NCBI RefSeq assembly: GCF_000305785.2
Contig: NC_018868.3
Span: 3,766,270-3,830,269, forward strand
DNA length: 64,000 nt
Direction of reading: 5' to 3'
Source: Simiduia agarivorans SA1 = DSM 21679
Lineage (GTDB): Bacteria; Pseudomonadota; Gammaproteobacteria; Pseudomonadales; Cellvibrionaceae
Shown: positions 35,209-46,725 of the stretch, in pieces
How positions within the stretch are numbered: position 1 is the first letter of the stretch
Layout: each line of letters begins with the position of its first letter
Position numbers and translations under genes: made by a program
Notes under the pieces: generated by a model
The model's database searches: none
Seen by the model: only the letters and a program-made list of their open reading frames with translations
Told to the model about the DNA's origin: nothing

Positions 35209-37110
35209 ATGCACGTAAGAATACTATGGGGCTTGCTGTTGTTGCCGGCTTTGCTGTCATGTACGGATGGGCGGGATCAACATGCAGGTGCCAGCGCGGA
35301 GGGGCAGGCATATGACGCGACTGACATACCGCTTAGTTCACGCTCCGAACCTGCTAGTTCCGGGTTGGCTGGTTCTGGCACCTCTGGCACCGAACCATCG
35401 CCTGAGGTCCGTGAACCAGCGTCTTCTTCCACTGAGATCGGACCTGGTGCGTCAGTAGCACCGGCCTCTGGAGCCGTCGAGCGAGAAATTCTCACCACGC
35501 ACAAGCCACGTAATGCCATTGAAACGGCCAGGAACAGCACGGTGTTTATTGATTCTGGTTTTGGTACGGGCTCGGGTTTTTTCTTCGATCAGGCTTGCAC
35601 AGTGGTCACCAACCGACATGTGGTTCAGCTGACCTACCAAGACATGAAGGAAATGAAATATCGCCACCAGCAAGTGACACGGTATCTGGAACACGGTGTG
35701 GCAACGAGAGAGCAGCGGCATGAATTGCAACGGGAAAAACAGCATCTTGACAAGGCAATTACAGCGTTCAAATCCAACGGTCTGGCAAAAGAAATCACTG
35801 TCTCCCTAGTAAACGGCAGAAGCTTAGCAGCCAAGGTGCAGGGAATCAGCGAAAATTATGATCTTGCCTATCTTTACCTCAAAGCAGATGGATGCCCTGC
35901 GATGGGGTTGAATCCCGATTCAGACTTACCCTTAGGCCATAAAGTTTTCACTATTGGCAACCCAGCAGGACTTAAATATACGGTCACTGCTGGGATTGTA
36001 TCGGGCTATCAAACCCATGAGGCCGCGGAGTATGTGCAAACCGATGCAGCGATCAACCCGGGCAACAGTGGCGGGCCTTTGATTGATGAGCAGGGTCAAT
36101 TGGTAGGAGTGAATACAATGATTCTCTCCGGTACAGAGGGAATTGGTTTTGCGATTCCCGTGGAATCCTTGCTTAAAGATTATTCAGATCTCAGCCCCAA
36201 AATGCAGAAACTGGTGAATTCGGCTGAGATTACTTTGTGGAATCCAGCTGCGAAGACCACAGCAGATTCTAACGATAGTGATGAAGCGTTGTTGCGCGAT
36301 GCGCATAAAAACTGTCTGGTGGAATTTGATAGCGCGCAATGGGTCGCAGCCAAACAAGAGTGTGAGTATGCTGCGGGAAAAGACAATGCCCAGGCACAAT
36401 TTTTATTGGCTGAATTGCTCATGGGCGAAGCTGATGCTACGGCCGAAAAGCGAGCGCTTTCGCTTTATCAGCGAGCGGCCTCTGCGGGCTATGCGGAGGC
36501 GATATATCGGGTGGCTCAAATGCGAGCATCGGGCGAGCGACTGTCCAGAAATGACGCTATGGCGCAGGATCTTATCGAGGAAGCCTGTGAAAAAGAATTC
36601 GCGGTGGCCTGTAACCGGTTAGCGATATACGCACTTCGTGCTCACGATTATGAAGCCGTGCATCTGCATCTGGATAAAGCCATTGAAACGGGCAGTGTGC
36701 TGGCCAGGTTGAATAAGGCTTACACGCTGGAAAACGGGCTCGGTGTAGAAGCCGATCCGGCCGCGTCCTTTGAGCTTGTTCGTGAGGCGGCTATGCTGGG
36801 AAGCAATTTGGCTCAATTCCGTATGTTCTGGCATTACTACAAAGGCGAGCAAGTTGAAAAAGACTATGCCAAGGCATTGGTGTGGCTCAAAGTATCGGAA
36901 ACCGACAAGCAGGAAGATGAAGACTATATCGAAGGCTGGGATAGGGATATCCCGGCAAACACCCGGTTCTTTCTGGAGCGGCTGGTTAGTGGCGAACAAA
37001 AACTCACTGCCCATGCAGAGGCCAAGAGTCTTAAGCGCCAGATTGCCAAAGAAGCCGAAGCGTATCGGATGAAAACCTTGTATCAACGGTCCCACAACCA
37101 AGCGCAATAA
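35209..37110 (+). CDS. Lipoprotein trypsin-like serine protease with Sel1-type repeats
   Basis: A 633-residue protein. The N-terminus is a lipobox (LLPALLS-Cys18), then a flexible Ser/Pro/Gly-rich linker of about 75 residues. A trypsin-like domain follows at residues about 100-325, with catalytic His137 (VTNRHVV), Asp218 (NYDLAYLYL) and Ser287 (NPGNSGGPLI), so the DegP/HtrA-type triad is intact. A helical insert of about 50 charged residues (141-190) lies between His and Asp. No PDZ domain follows. Instead, residues about 365-630 are helical Sel1/TPR-type repeats (AQFLLAELLMGEAD, AIYRVAQMRASGERLSRNDA, NKAYTLENGLGVEADPAA). It should sit on the outer membrane facing the periplasm or outside. 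Codon use here is somewhat less GC-rich than in its neighbours. Confidence 0.88.
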   Translation: MHVRILWGLLLLPALLSCTDGRDQHAGASAEGQAYDATDIPLSSRSEPASSGLAGSGTSGTEPSPEVREPASSSTEIGPGASVAPASGAVEREILTTHKPRNAIETARNSTVFIDSGFGTGSGFFFDQACTVVTNRHVVQLTYQDMKEMKYRHQQVTRYLEHGVATREQRHELQREKQHLDKAITAFKSNGLAKEITVSLVNGRSLAAKVQGISENYDLAYLYLKADGCPAMGLNPDSDLPLGHKVFTIGNPAGLKYTVTAGIVSGYQTHEAAEYVQTDAAINPGNSGGPLIDEQGQLVGVNTMILSGTEGIGFAIPVESLLKDYSDLSPKMQKLVNSAEITLWNPAAKTTADSNDSDEALLRDAHKNCLVEFDSAQWVAAKQECEYAAGKDNAQAQFLLAELLMGEADATAEKRALSLYQRAASAGYAEAIYRVAQMRASGERLSRNDAMAQDLIEEACEKEFAVACNRLAIYALRAHDYEAVHLHLDKAIETGSVLARLNKAYTLENGLGVEADPAASFELVREAAMLGSNLAQFRMFWHYYKGEQVEKDYAKALVWLKVSETDKQEDEDYIEGWDRDIPANTRFFLERLVSGEQKLTAHAEAKSLKRQIAKEAEAYRMKTLYQRSHNQAQ

Positions 37111-37204
37111 GCACTGAGCTACATTACTGAAGAACCTGTGGGTAGAAAATCATTTTGGCTTGCAAGCAAATCCGCGTATTAAAAATTCGGGTTGAGGTTC
37201 TGGA

Positions 37205-38254
37205 TTAAATGCTCAAACTCATGCGGGTATTGCTCGCGGTCAGGCTGCGTACCCCGGCCAGCTGCAATACAAGGTCGAGCAATTCGTCCCAGGGGTCGGC
37301 CGGGCGCATGCCCTTAACCGCCCGGTCGATACCGTTGCATTTACGCAACAAGACTTCCAGTTCGTTGGGCTTCAGGCGGCGCAGCGCGGCGCTGACGATG
37401 GACTTTTTGGAATCCCACACGCCGGCCTGTTTGCATGCCCAGTCGAAGTTGCTGCCACTGGCGGTGCCCGCAGCCACTTGCAATAACGACCGGATATCGC
37501 GCGTGAGTGCCCACAAAATAGCGAGGGGTTCCGTGCCTTCGCCTTTCAGGCCCTGCAGGTTGCGTACTGCTGCCTGAACATCGCCCAACAGGGCTTTGTC
37601 CACCAGCCCGAAAATATCGTAGCGGGCGGAATTGGCCACCACATTGGCCAGTAACTGTGAATCCACCCGGCCATCGGTTGCCAGTAGTTTCAGTTTTTCG
37701 ATTTCCTGCGCCGCCGCCAGTAAATTGCCTTCGATGCGGGTTGCCAACATGTCGATGGCGCTTCTGTCCGCACTCAGGCCTGCCGCACTGAGCCGTTGGT
37801 CCAGCCATTGATGTAATTGGGCGCCATTGATCGGCCAGATCTGAATGAAAACCCCCGCCTGTTCCAGCGCGGAAAACCATTTGGCCTTTTGGGTGTTGCG
37901 ATCAATTTTTGGCAGCACAATAAGCAGCAGGTTGTCGTCTGCCGGGCGTGCCGCATACTCCTGCAAGGCTTTTCCACCTTCAGTGCCGGGTTTGCCACCG
38001 GTGATGTGCAACTCGATAATTTTCTTTTCGGCAAACAACGACAGGCTTGCCGCACTGGCGTGCAGCTGACCCCAGTCGAAGCTTTTGTCGGCGTGATAGC
38101 GCTCGCGTTCGGTATAGCCCTGTTGGCGAGCGGATTGGCGCAAGGTGTCACAGGCTTCCTGCACCAAGAGCGGCTCGTCACCACTGATGATGTAGATGGG
38201 CGCCAGGCTTTTGCTGGCGGCCGCAGCCAATTGCTCAGCGCGCAGCTTGGCCAT
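37205..38254 (-). CDS. holA: DNA polymerase III delta subunit
   Basis: A 349-residue clamp-loader subunit. It opens AAAASKSLAPIYIISGDEPLLVQEACDTLRQ and continues with the AAA+-like DnaN-wrench region. Conserved blocks include SLSLFAEKKIIELHI, WPINGAQLHQWLDQRL, ATRIEGNLLAAAQEIEKLKLL and DIRSLLQVA. Delta opens the beta clamp so it can be placed on DNA. The start overlaps the lptE 3' end by 20 bases, so the two are likely coupled. The leuS-lptE-holA order on this strand is the E. coli order. Confidence 0.97.
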   Translation of the reverse strand: MAKLRAEQLAAAASKSLAPIYIISGDEPLLVQEACDTLRQSARQQGYTERERYHADKSFDWGQLHASAASLSLFAEKKIIELHITGGKPGTEGGKALQEYAARPADDNLLLIVLPKIDRNTQKAKWFSALEQAGVFIQIWPINGAQLHQWLDQRLSAAGLSADRSAIDMLATRIEGNLLAAAQEIEKLKLLATDGRVDSQLLANVVANSARYDIFGLVDKALLGDVQAAVRNLQGLKGEGTEPLAILWALTRDIRSLLQVAAGTASGSNFDWACKQAGVWDSKKSIVSAALRRLKPNELEVLLRKCNGIDRAVKGMRPADPWDELLDLVLQLAGVRSLTASNTRMSLSI

Positions 38255-38747
38255 CGGGACTTTGTTCGATCATAAAACTCAGGCGGCGGATGATTTGCGA
38301 GGCAAGTTCGCGGGTCATTTCGGTTTGTACCAGAGTGCCCTCGCCGGTGGAGCTCAGCACGCTATTGGCATTGTAACTGACCGCGCGTGCGATTTCCGCC
38401 GTTGTGGGCTTGCCAATCAGGCGATTATCCGGATCCCGCAATTCAAACTGAATGGCTTTCAGGTATTCGTACTCGGCGACCACCGCATCCGCGCCCAGCG
38501 CGGCGGTGCGCCTTTCGTTAATTTCGCGACCGAGAGCAAGCGTATAAAAACCCGAATTGCCTTCGGGGCGCGTATTGATACCGTTGGCGGCCAGCTGCGC
38601 GTGCAGTTCATCTTCCAGGGCACCGGAGGCGCCCTGAATTTTGAGTGCGGTGAAGTTGTCGGGCACATCAATTGCGCCTTTCAGGTGCCAGCCGCAGGCA
38701 GCGAGTAACAGGGATATGGCAACAACTGTATACCGCAGTAGCCTCAT
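38235..38747 (-). CDS. lptE: LPS-assembly lipoprotein LptE
   Basis: A 170-residue outer-membrane lipoprotein with a lipobox (SLLLAA-Cys18) in the usual MRLLRYTVVAISLLLAACGW beginning. The mature domain has the alternating strand and helix pattern of LptE (GWHLKGAIDVPDNFTALKI, RTAALGADAVVAEYEYLKAI, RAVSYNANSVLSSTGEGTLV). It plugs and helps assemble LptD, which delivers lipopolysaccharide to the cell surface. It follows leuS by 16 bases and overlaps holA by 20. Confidence 0.93.
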   Translation of the reverse strand: MRLLRYTVVAISLLLAACGWHLKGAIDVPDNFTALKIQGASGALEDELHAQLAANGINTRPEGNSGFYTLALGREINERRTAALGADAVVAEYEYLKAIQFELRDPDNRLIGKPTTAEIARAVSYNANSVLSSTGEGTLVQTEMTRELASQIIRRLSFMIEQSPDGQAAR

Positions 38748-38763
38748 GGTTTTATTTCCTTGA

Positions 38764-41771
<3,008 letters not shown>

Positions 41772-41776
<5 letters not shown>

Positions 41777-42737
41777 CCAGCAGGCTTTGCTAAACCATAT
41801 TCCCATTGCGCAACTGATGTCCCGTAATGTGGCCCGCATTGCGCCTGAAGAGCCCTTGGTGCTGGCTTACCGGCGGGTCCGGGAGGAAGGCATTTCCTGT
41901 CTCATGGTGATGCGCGGCGCGGAACTGGCCGGCATTATCACCGAGCGCGATCTGGTCAATCACATTGATTACCTGATTGATCAGGACAACCTGAATCTGG
42001 CGCATTTGGGTCGGGTGTGTGATGTCATGAGCCGGCATTTGGTGGCAGTCATGGATACCGATGGCCTGCAGACGGCGCTGGATAAGTGCATGGAAAAGGC
42101 GATCCGCCACCTGCCGGTGCTGAACGCTGCCGGTGATCTGGTTGGGGTGGTGACCCAGACCGATCTGGTGCGGGCCTATTCCCACATACTGGCCCAGCAG
42201 CTCTCGCTGGCCTCAGACAACGAGCGGCTCAAAGCCCTCAGTTTGCTGGATCCGCTGATGGGTATCGGCAACCGGCGGGCAATGGAGCGGGATCTCAAGC
42301 ACACGGCCGCTGGCAGTGACCGGCGCCATTTACCCTACGGCGTGGCGCTGCTGGATATCGACTGGTTCAAACGTTACAACGACCACTATGGCCACCAGCT
42401 GGGTGACGAAGCGCTGAAAGCGGTGGCGACAGCCATCGGCCGCACCCTGCGGGCTGGCGACCGGCTCTACCGCTATGGCGGTGAAGAGTTGATGCTGTTG
42501 TTGCCGGAAACCGATCTGGAGGGCGCGGTGTCGGCTGCAGAAAGGGCCCGCAATGCTGTGCTGGCGCTGTCGATTGAGCACGATAAGAGCCCGCTTGGGG
42601 TGCTGAGTCTGAGCGCGGGTGCCGCCGCGGGTGCCGACCGCGACTGGCAGGCATTGGTGTCGGCGGCGGATGAAGCCCTTTATGACGCTAAACACAACGG
42701 CCGTAATTGCGTACACGCCATGGCTGCCCATGACTGA
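41772..42737 (+). CDS. Diguanylate cyclase with N-terminal CBS pair (CBS-CBS-GGDEF)
   Basis: A soluble protein of about 320 residues. Two CBS modules (IPIAQLMSRNVARIAPEEPL and VCDVMSRHLVAVMD, ending GVVTQTDLVRAY) are followed by a GGDEF domain with the active site RYGGEELMLLLPE. The inhibitory I-site RAGD lies five residues before it. It should make cyclic di-GMP, with adenine nucleotides or similar ligands sensed by the CBS pair. The start is uncertain. A perfect AAGGAG (41759-41764) points to a non-standard ATT codon at 41772, overlapping the ybeL stop. TTG at 41787 and GTG at 41673 have worse ribosome sites. I use 41772. Confidence 0.87.
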
Positions 42738-42894
42738 CAGGTCCGTCTGTTTTTTGTGCTGTTGTGGCCTTGCGTAACATCTTTCTGTCACACTTCGAAA
42801 CGATCATAGCCGCTCTTTTGGAATAAGCAGCGAACCTCTTGGTTCCGGAAAGCTCTATGATAGACTGCCGTGCAAGGTCTGGGGTGTCCCTTCC

Positions 42895-42942
42895 TTTAGA
42901 TAAAAATAATTATAAAAAACACTATAAATATAACTATTTTAG
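42895..42942. promoter_or_regulatory. Very AT-rich tract before an unknown gene
   Basis: About 48 bases consist almost only of A and T (runs such as AAAAATAATTATAAAAAAC and TATAAATATAAC), in a region otherwise about 58% GC. It ends 22 bases before the next start. It contains several -10-like TATAAA/TATAAC motifs and could be an UP-element promoter or a bending site bound by nucleoid proteins. Confidence 0.5.
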
Positions 42943-42964
42943 AAGTCCGTTAGTGCAAATCGAG

Positions 42965-43342
42965 ATGTTAATTAAAGACAGCGAGTTTACTCAGGTGACC
43001 TTGGCGAATCGCCTGGGCCAGTCCGTTGACGCCGAAGTGTTGTGTCATCGGGAAGGTGAGATTGATCTGGTGGTCATCCGGTCGCCCGATCAGGTGTCGG
43101 CCCGGCGTCTGGCCAAGAATGCTGAACACTTTGCCCGTCAGTTGTTGGCCTTGTGTAAAAGCACCACTGAACGGCTGCAGATTGTCGAATGGCGGGAAGC
43201 GGAAGAGCAGGCGACCTTGTGGCGCTGGCACTTTTCCTGGGTGGGGCAGTGCCCCGTCACTGCCAAAGCGGCACCGGTGAAAGCCGGGCATCACAAACTC
43301 ATTAACGGAATTCTCAGCAGCCTGACGATTGCTGCCGCCTGA
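42965..43342 (+). CDS. Small protein of unknown function (first of a pair)
   Basis: A 125-residue soluble protein that I do not recognise. Segments that look structured are LIKDSEFTQVTLANRLGQSV, VDAEVLCHREGEIDLVVIR, then a helix SARRLAKNAEHFARQLLALC and a final strand-rich part TLWRWHFSWVGQCPV. The ATG at 42965 was chosen as the first methionine with good coding character; a GTG at 42953 would add four residues. It lies 22 bases after an AT-rich tract and 88 bases before a second unknown gene, with which it may form a pair. No signal peptide is visible. Confidence 0.6.
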   Translation: MLIKDSEFTQVTLANRLGQSVDAEVLCHREGEIDLVVIRSPDQVSARRLAKNAEHFARQLLALCKSTTERLQIVEWREAEEQATLWRWHFSWVGQCPVTAKAAPVKAGHHKLINGILSSLTIAAA

Positions 43343-43363
43343 ATGGAATTTTGGCAAAGGGGT

Positions 43364-43379
43364 CTGTACCGCGGTACAG
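43364..43379. promoter_or_regulatory. Perfect 16-base palindrome between the two unknown genes
   Basis: CTGTACCGCGGTACAG is exactly self-complementary and lies 51 bases before the start of the second unknown gene. It is not followed by a T-run. It is the right size for a dimeric repressor operator. Confidence 0.45.
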
Positions 43380-43430
43380 GCGCAGTAACCATTACCCACG
43401 TCAAAGCCTGAGTTATTGGGGGGCTATACA

Positions 43431-43847
43431 ATGAAAACCAATTTACTTCCCAACCTGTCCCGGATTGAGCTGCTCGATAAACAGGGAAATCCTGTGCAGC
43501 TACTGGTTAAATTATTCGAGCATCAGGGCCGCTACGCAGTATTCATCGAGGACAGCGCCAATGGCGTGCTGGCGCGCAATGCCGGCGCGGTGATCAGCCA
43601 GCTTGTCCGTCGGTTGGCGTTACCGGTCGCACAAACCAGTTTTTACCGGCACATTTATCTGCCACACCAGGGCAGTGTGTTTGGTTGCTTCCAGATGGGC
43701 TGGGGTGAAGACAACAGCATCAGTCACTACACCTTTTCCATGATGTCGCCGCTGGTGGATGACCTTGCGGTCCGGCGCATACTGAAAGATGGCAAGCCGG
43801 TCAGCGTAAGCTACGGCGTGCTGCGCAATTTATCCTCCGCGGTCTGA
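43431..43847 (+). CDS. Small protein of unknown function (second of a pair)
   Basis: A 138-residue soluble protein I cannot assign. It starts MKTNLLPNLSRIELLDKQGN after a GGGGGG ribosome site. It shows strand-rich ends and a central helix (ARNAGAVISQLVRRLALPV), then HIYLPHQGSVFGCFQMGWGE and TFSMMSPLVDD. The block ARNAGAVISQLVRRL, followed by a strand ending in an aromatic-Gly pair, faintly echoes AKNAEHFARQLLALC and HFSWVGQ in the preceding protein. The two might be distant paralogues. It converges with lnt. Confidence 0.7.
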   Translation: MKTNLLPNLSRIELLDKQGNPVQLLVKLFEHQGRYAVFIEDSANGVLARNAGAVISQLVRRLALPVAQTSFYRHIYLPHQGSVFGCFQMGWGEDNSISHYTFSMMSPLVDDLAVRRILKDGKPVSVSYGVLRNLSSAV

Positions 43848-43885
43848 CCCGGCACCCCGGTCACTGACGGCACAAAACCGGGCTT

Positions 43886-45364
43886 TCAGGCCTGGTTTTG
43901 TGCGCGCACCTGGCGCAACCTGATTGCGCCGGCCCACACAATACTCAGCAACCACCACGGCAAGCTGCCGGTGATCATGAATGGTGTCTGTCCGGCCATA
44001 GGTTGGGTCTGTCCGCGCAAGGTCAGTTGGGTAAAGCGCTCACCCTGTGCGGTAATCCTGCCTCGGTCATCGATCAGCGCGGTCAGGCCATCGTTGGTGG
44101 CGCGTATTACCGGTCTGCCGGTTTCAATGGCTCGCATGCGGGCCATCTGCAGGTGCTGAACCGGCGCCGTGGAGGCACCAAACCAAGCGTCGTTACTCAC
44201 GGTCAGAATGGCATTGGCTCCGCGGCTGCCTTCTGCAATCAGGTCCGGATAAACGATTTCGTAGCACACGGCGGGCCACACCGGGGTGTCTGCCAGCCAG
44301 AGTGGCGACTGGCCGGACGGGCCGCGGTGCAACACCGACATGGGCAGGTCGAAGAACTCAATCAACCCGCGCAGCTGATCCTGCATCGGAACGTACTCGC
44401 CAAATGGCACCAGGCGCTGCTTGTGGTAAATGCCGCTGCCCTGGCCCAGTACCACCAGGCTGTTGTGATAGCGGCGCGCCAGGTCGGCAATGATACCTGT
44501 GACCAGACTGGTCCGGGTGGCGGCAGCCTGTTCGGCCTGCTCGGCCAGAAACGGCTGGGCATCAGACAGGAGGGTGGGGAGCGCCGCTTCGGGCCAGATC
44601 AGCCAGTCGGCGTCCCAGTGATCCCGGCTGAGCGTTTCCAGGCGCTGGTAGGTGGGCTGACGCCAGCTCAGATCCCACTTGTGTTGCTGGGGAATATTGG
44701 GTTGCACCAGTGCCACCTGTTTCGGGCTGCCAACAGGCTGGGTCCATTCGATGGTTTGCAGTGGTTTGCCCAGCAGCCACAGGCAGGCGCAGGCCGCGAT
44801 GGGCAGATAGCGCCAAGGACCCGGAGAGCGCAAATACACCAGGGCGCTGGCGCTGAGGGCACAGATAAAGCCGAGCCCGAACACCCCCGCCACCGGCGCC
44901 CAGCCCACCAGCCAGGTATCCATCTGGCTGTAGCCAGACAGTAACCAGGGAAAGCCCGTGAAAATCCAGCTGCGATACAGCTCGTTGAACAGCCAGAGCG
45001 CGGGAAAAGCCCAGAGCATGGCGCTGGCATCAAACAGGTAGCGTCGGGCCAGGAAGAACGGCAGCGCAAACATGAACGCCATGAAGGCCACAAACAGCGC
45101 AGTCATGAATAACGCCAGTGGCACTGGCGCGTTGCCGTAAGTGTGAATACTGACAAACACCCAGTAGACACCGGCACCGTAGAGGCCGAGTCCATAGCAG
45201 AAGGTGAGCAGAAAACTGAAGCCGGCCGATTGCGGGCGGCTGATCAGCCAGGCCAGCACAGTGATACCCGCCAGCGCCAGCCAGCTGAAATCAAACGGCG
45301 CCAGTCCCAGCGGCAGGCCAACGCCCGCCAGCGCGGCCAGCGCCAGCATCAGCGGCCTGTTCAT
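43886..45364 (-). CDS. lnt: Apolipoprotein N-acyltransferase
   Basis: A 492-residue inner-membrane enzyme that adds the third acyl chain to lipoproteins. The N-terminal half has about six membrane helices. The C-terminal nitrilase-like domain faces the periplasm with the Glu (WPEAALPTLL), Lys (HKQRLVPFGEYVP) and Cys (PAVCYEIVYPD) triad in order. It supports the BamE, LptE and protease lipoproteins encoded in this window. The start overlaps the corC stop by four bases. The downstream end shares a hairpin (GCACAAAACC / GGTTTTGTGC) that reaches into the converging unknown gene. Confidence 0.97.
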   Translation of the reverse strand: MNRPLMLALAALAGVGLPLGLAPFDFSWLALAGITVLAWLISRPQSAGFSFLLTFCYGLGLYGAGVYWVFVSIHTYGNAPVPLALFMTALFVAFMAFMFALPFFLARRYLFDASAMLWAFPALWLFNELYRSWIFTGFPWLLSGYSQMDTWLVGWAPVAGVFGLGFICALSASALVYLRSPGPWRYLPIAACACLWLLGKPLQTIEWTQPVGSPKQVALVQPNIPQQHKWDLSWRQPTYQRLETLSRDHWDADWLIWPEAALPTLLSDAQPFLAEQAEQAAATRTSLVTGIIADLARRYHNSLVVLGQGSGIYHKQRLVPFGEYVPMQDQLRGLIEFFDLPMSVLHRGPSGQSPLWLADTPVWPAVCYEIVYPDLIAEGSRGANAILTVSNDAWFGASTAPVQHLQMARMRAIETGRPVIRATNDGLTALIDDRGRITAQGERFTQLTLRGQTQPMAGQTPFMITGSLPWWLLSIVWAGAIRLRQVRAQNQA

Positions 45365-46209
45365 TGTGATTGGGGTGCGCTGACCCGCAGCAAATGGAGT
45401 TTACGGCTGTCGGCGTAGAGTACTGTGAATTCGTAGCCGTCAATGGTGACCGATTCATTGCGTTTGGCCAGGTGGCCGAAACCGCTCAGCACCACGCCGC
45501 CGATGGTGTCGAAATCATCCTCAGAAAAGCCACTGTTGAAGAACTCGTTGAAGTCTTCAATCGGGGTTTGGGCCTTGACCACGTAAACGTTGTTTTCCAG
45601 CTTGCGGATATCGGAGTCGTTATCTTCCTCGTCGGTCTCGTCTTCGATTTCGCCGACGATTTCCTCCAGGATGTCTTCGATGGTGACCAGCCCCGAGATG
45701 CCGCCGTACTCATCCAATACCAGCGCCATGTGGTAGCGGTTTTCCCGGAACTCCCGCAACAGGATATTCAGTCGTTTACTCTCGGGGATGACGTTGGCCG
45801 GACGAATGATGCTTTCGAGACTGAAATTTTCCTTGCCACCCAGAATCAGTGGCAATAAGTCTTTTGCCAGCAGGATACCGCGAACATCTTCGGTGTTGTC
45901 GCCAATAACCGGGAAGCGCGAATGGCCGGAATCAATAATCCGGGGCAGGTATTCTTCAGGCGATTCGTCCACCCGCACGGTGACCATTTTGGACCGGGGG
46001 ATCAGGATGTCGTGTACCCGCTGATCGGATACTTCCAGCGCGCCTTCAATGATGTGCAGGGCTTCCTGATCAAACAGGTTGCGGGAGGCGGCTTCCTTGA
46101 TGATGGCCAGCAGTTCTTCGCGCGAGCTGGGTTCATTGTTGAAATTGTCTAACAGTTTGCGCAGCCAGGATTTTTCCTGGGGCCGGCTACTGGGTGGTTC
46201 ATCGCTCAT
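45361..46209 (-). CDS. corC: CorC/HlyC-type CBS-domain protein
   Basis: A 282-residue cytoplasmic protein that begins after a variable acidic region. It has two CBS domains (VHDILIPRSKMVTVRVDESPEEY and the following block RFPVIGDNTEDVRGILLAKD), a variable linker with VTIEDILEEIVGEIEDETDEED, and a C-terminal CorC-HlyC domain (TPIEDFNEFF, GFGHLAKRNESVTI). The family is linked to magnesium and cobalt efflux, and it travels with lnt and ybeY in gammaproteobacteria. Its stop overlaps the lnt start (ATGA), and ybeY ends 56 bases upstream. Confidence 0.94.
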   Translation of the reverse strand: MSDEPPSSRPQEKSWLRKLLDNFNNEPSSREELLAIIKEAASRNLFDQEALHIIEGALEVSDQRVHDILIPRSKMVTVRVDESPEEYLPRIIDSGHSRFPVIGDNTEDVRGILLAKDLLPLILGGKENFSLESIIRPANVIPESKRLNILLREFRENRYHMALVLDEYGGISGLVTIEDILEEIVGEIEDETDEEDNDSDIRKLENNVYVVKAQTPIEDFNEFFNSGFSEDDFDTIGGVVLSGFGHLAKRNESVTIDGYEFTVLYADSRKLHLLRVSAPQSQ

Positions 46210-46265
46210 GGCGAGGCAAATTCCTTGATGTAGGGGTTATCCAAACGGAGCGGTCATTGTACTGA

Positions 46266-46721
46266 CTATTCGCGATCTGCATAGGGGGCGGGAAAGCCCA
46301 GATCCAGCAGTATCTCAGTTTCCAATGCTTCCATCGCATCGGCGTCAGCGTCCTCTATATGGTCGTAACCCAACAGATGCAAGGTGCCGTGCACCAGCAT
46401 ATGCGCCCAATGGGCGGTTTCTGATTTGCCTTGTTCGGTCGCTTCGCGCGCCACCACGGGGGCGCAGACCACCAGATCGCCCAGCAGGGGCAGGTTCAGT
46501 TCTGGCGGCAGATCGGCGGGAAAGGAAAGCACGTTGGTGGGGTAGTCCTTGCCCCGGTAATCCCGGTTGAGCGCCTGGCCCTGGGCTTCATCCACAATCA
46601 GAAGGCTGACTTCCGCCTCCTTGCGCCTGGCCCCGATAGCGGCACAGACCCAGCGTTCCAGCTGGGCCTGGTCGGGCAGGTTGGGTGCGCGCGAAGCCCG
46701 TTCGGTGTCGAGGGTAATCAA
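46266..46721 (-). CDS. ybeY: Endoribonuclease YbeY (rRNA maturation factor)
   Basis: A 151-residue zinc endoribonuclease needed for 16S rRNA 3' end maturation and ribosome quality control. The His triad lies in [15 protein letters not shown], and [19 protein letters not shown] is the other conserved block. I chose a TTG at 46721: it gives an N-terminus ([10 protein letters not shown]) that lines up with E. coli YbeY, has a GGAGG site at a fair distance, and starts just after the phoH stop. The ATG at 46766 would give 166 residues and a 41-base overlap with phoH. It is cotranscribed with phoH, as in E. coli. Confidence 0.94.
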   Translation of the reverse strand: MITLDTERASRAPNLPDQAQLERWVCAAIGARRKEAEVSLLIVDEAQGQALNRDYRGKDYPTNVLSFPADLPPELNLPLLGDLVVCAPVVAREATEQGKSETAHWAHMLVHGTLHLLGYDHIEDADADAMEALETEILLDLGFPAPYADRE

Positions 46722-46725
46722 GGTC

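Noticed and set aside
43870-43903. Hairpin GCACAAAACC / GGTTTTGTGC as a terminator between the unknown gene and lnt
   Set aside because: It lacks a T-run on either strand and overlaps the end of lnt; it could still be a weak bidirectional structure, so it is only mentioned in the lnt entry.
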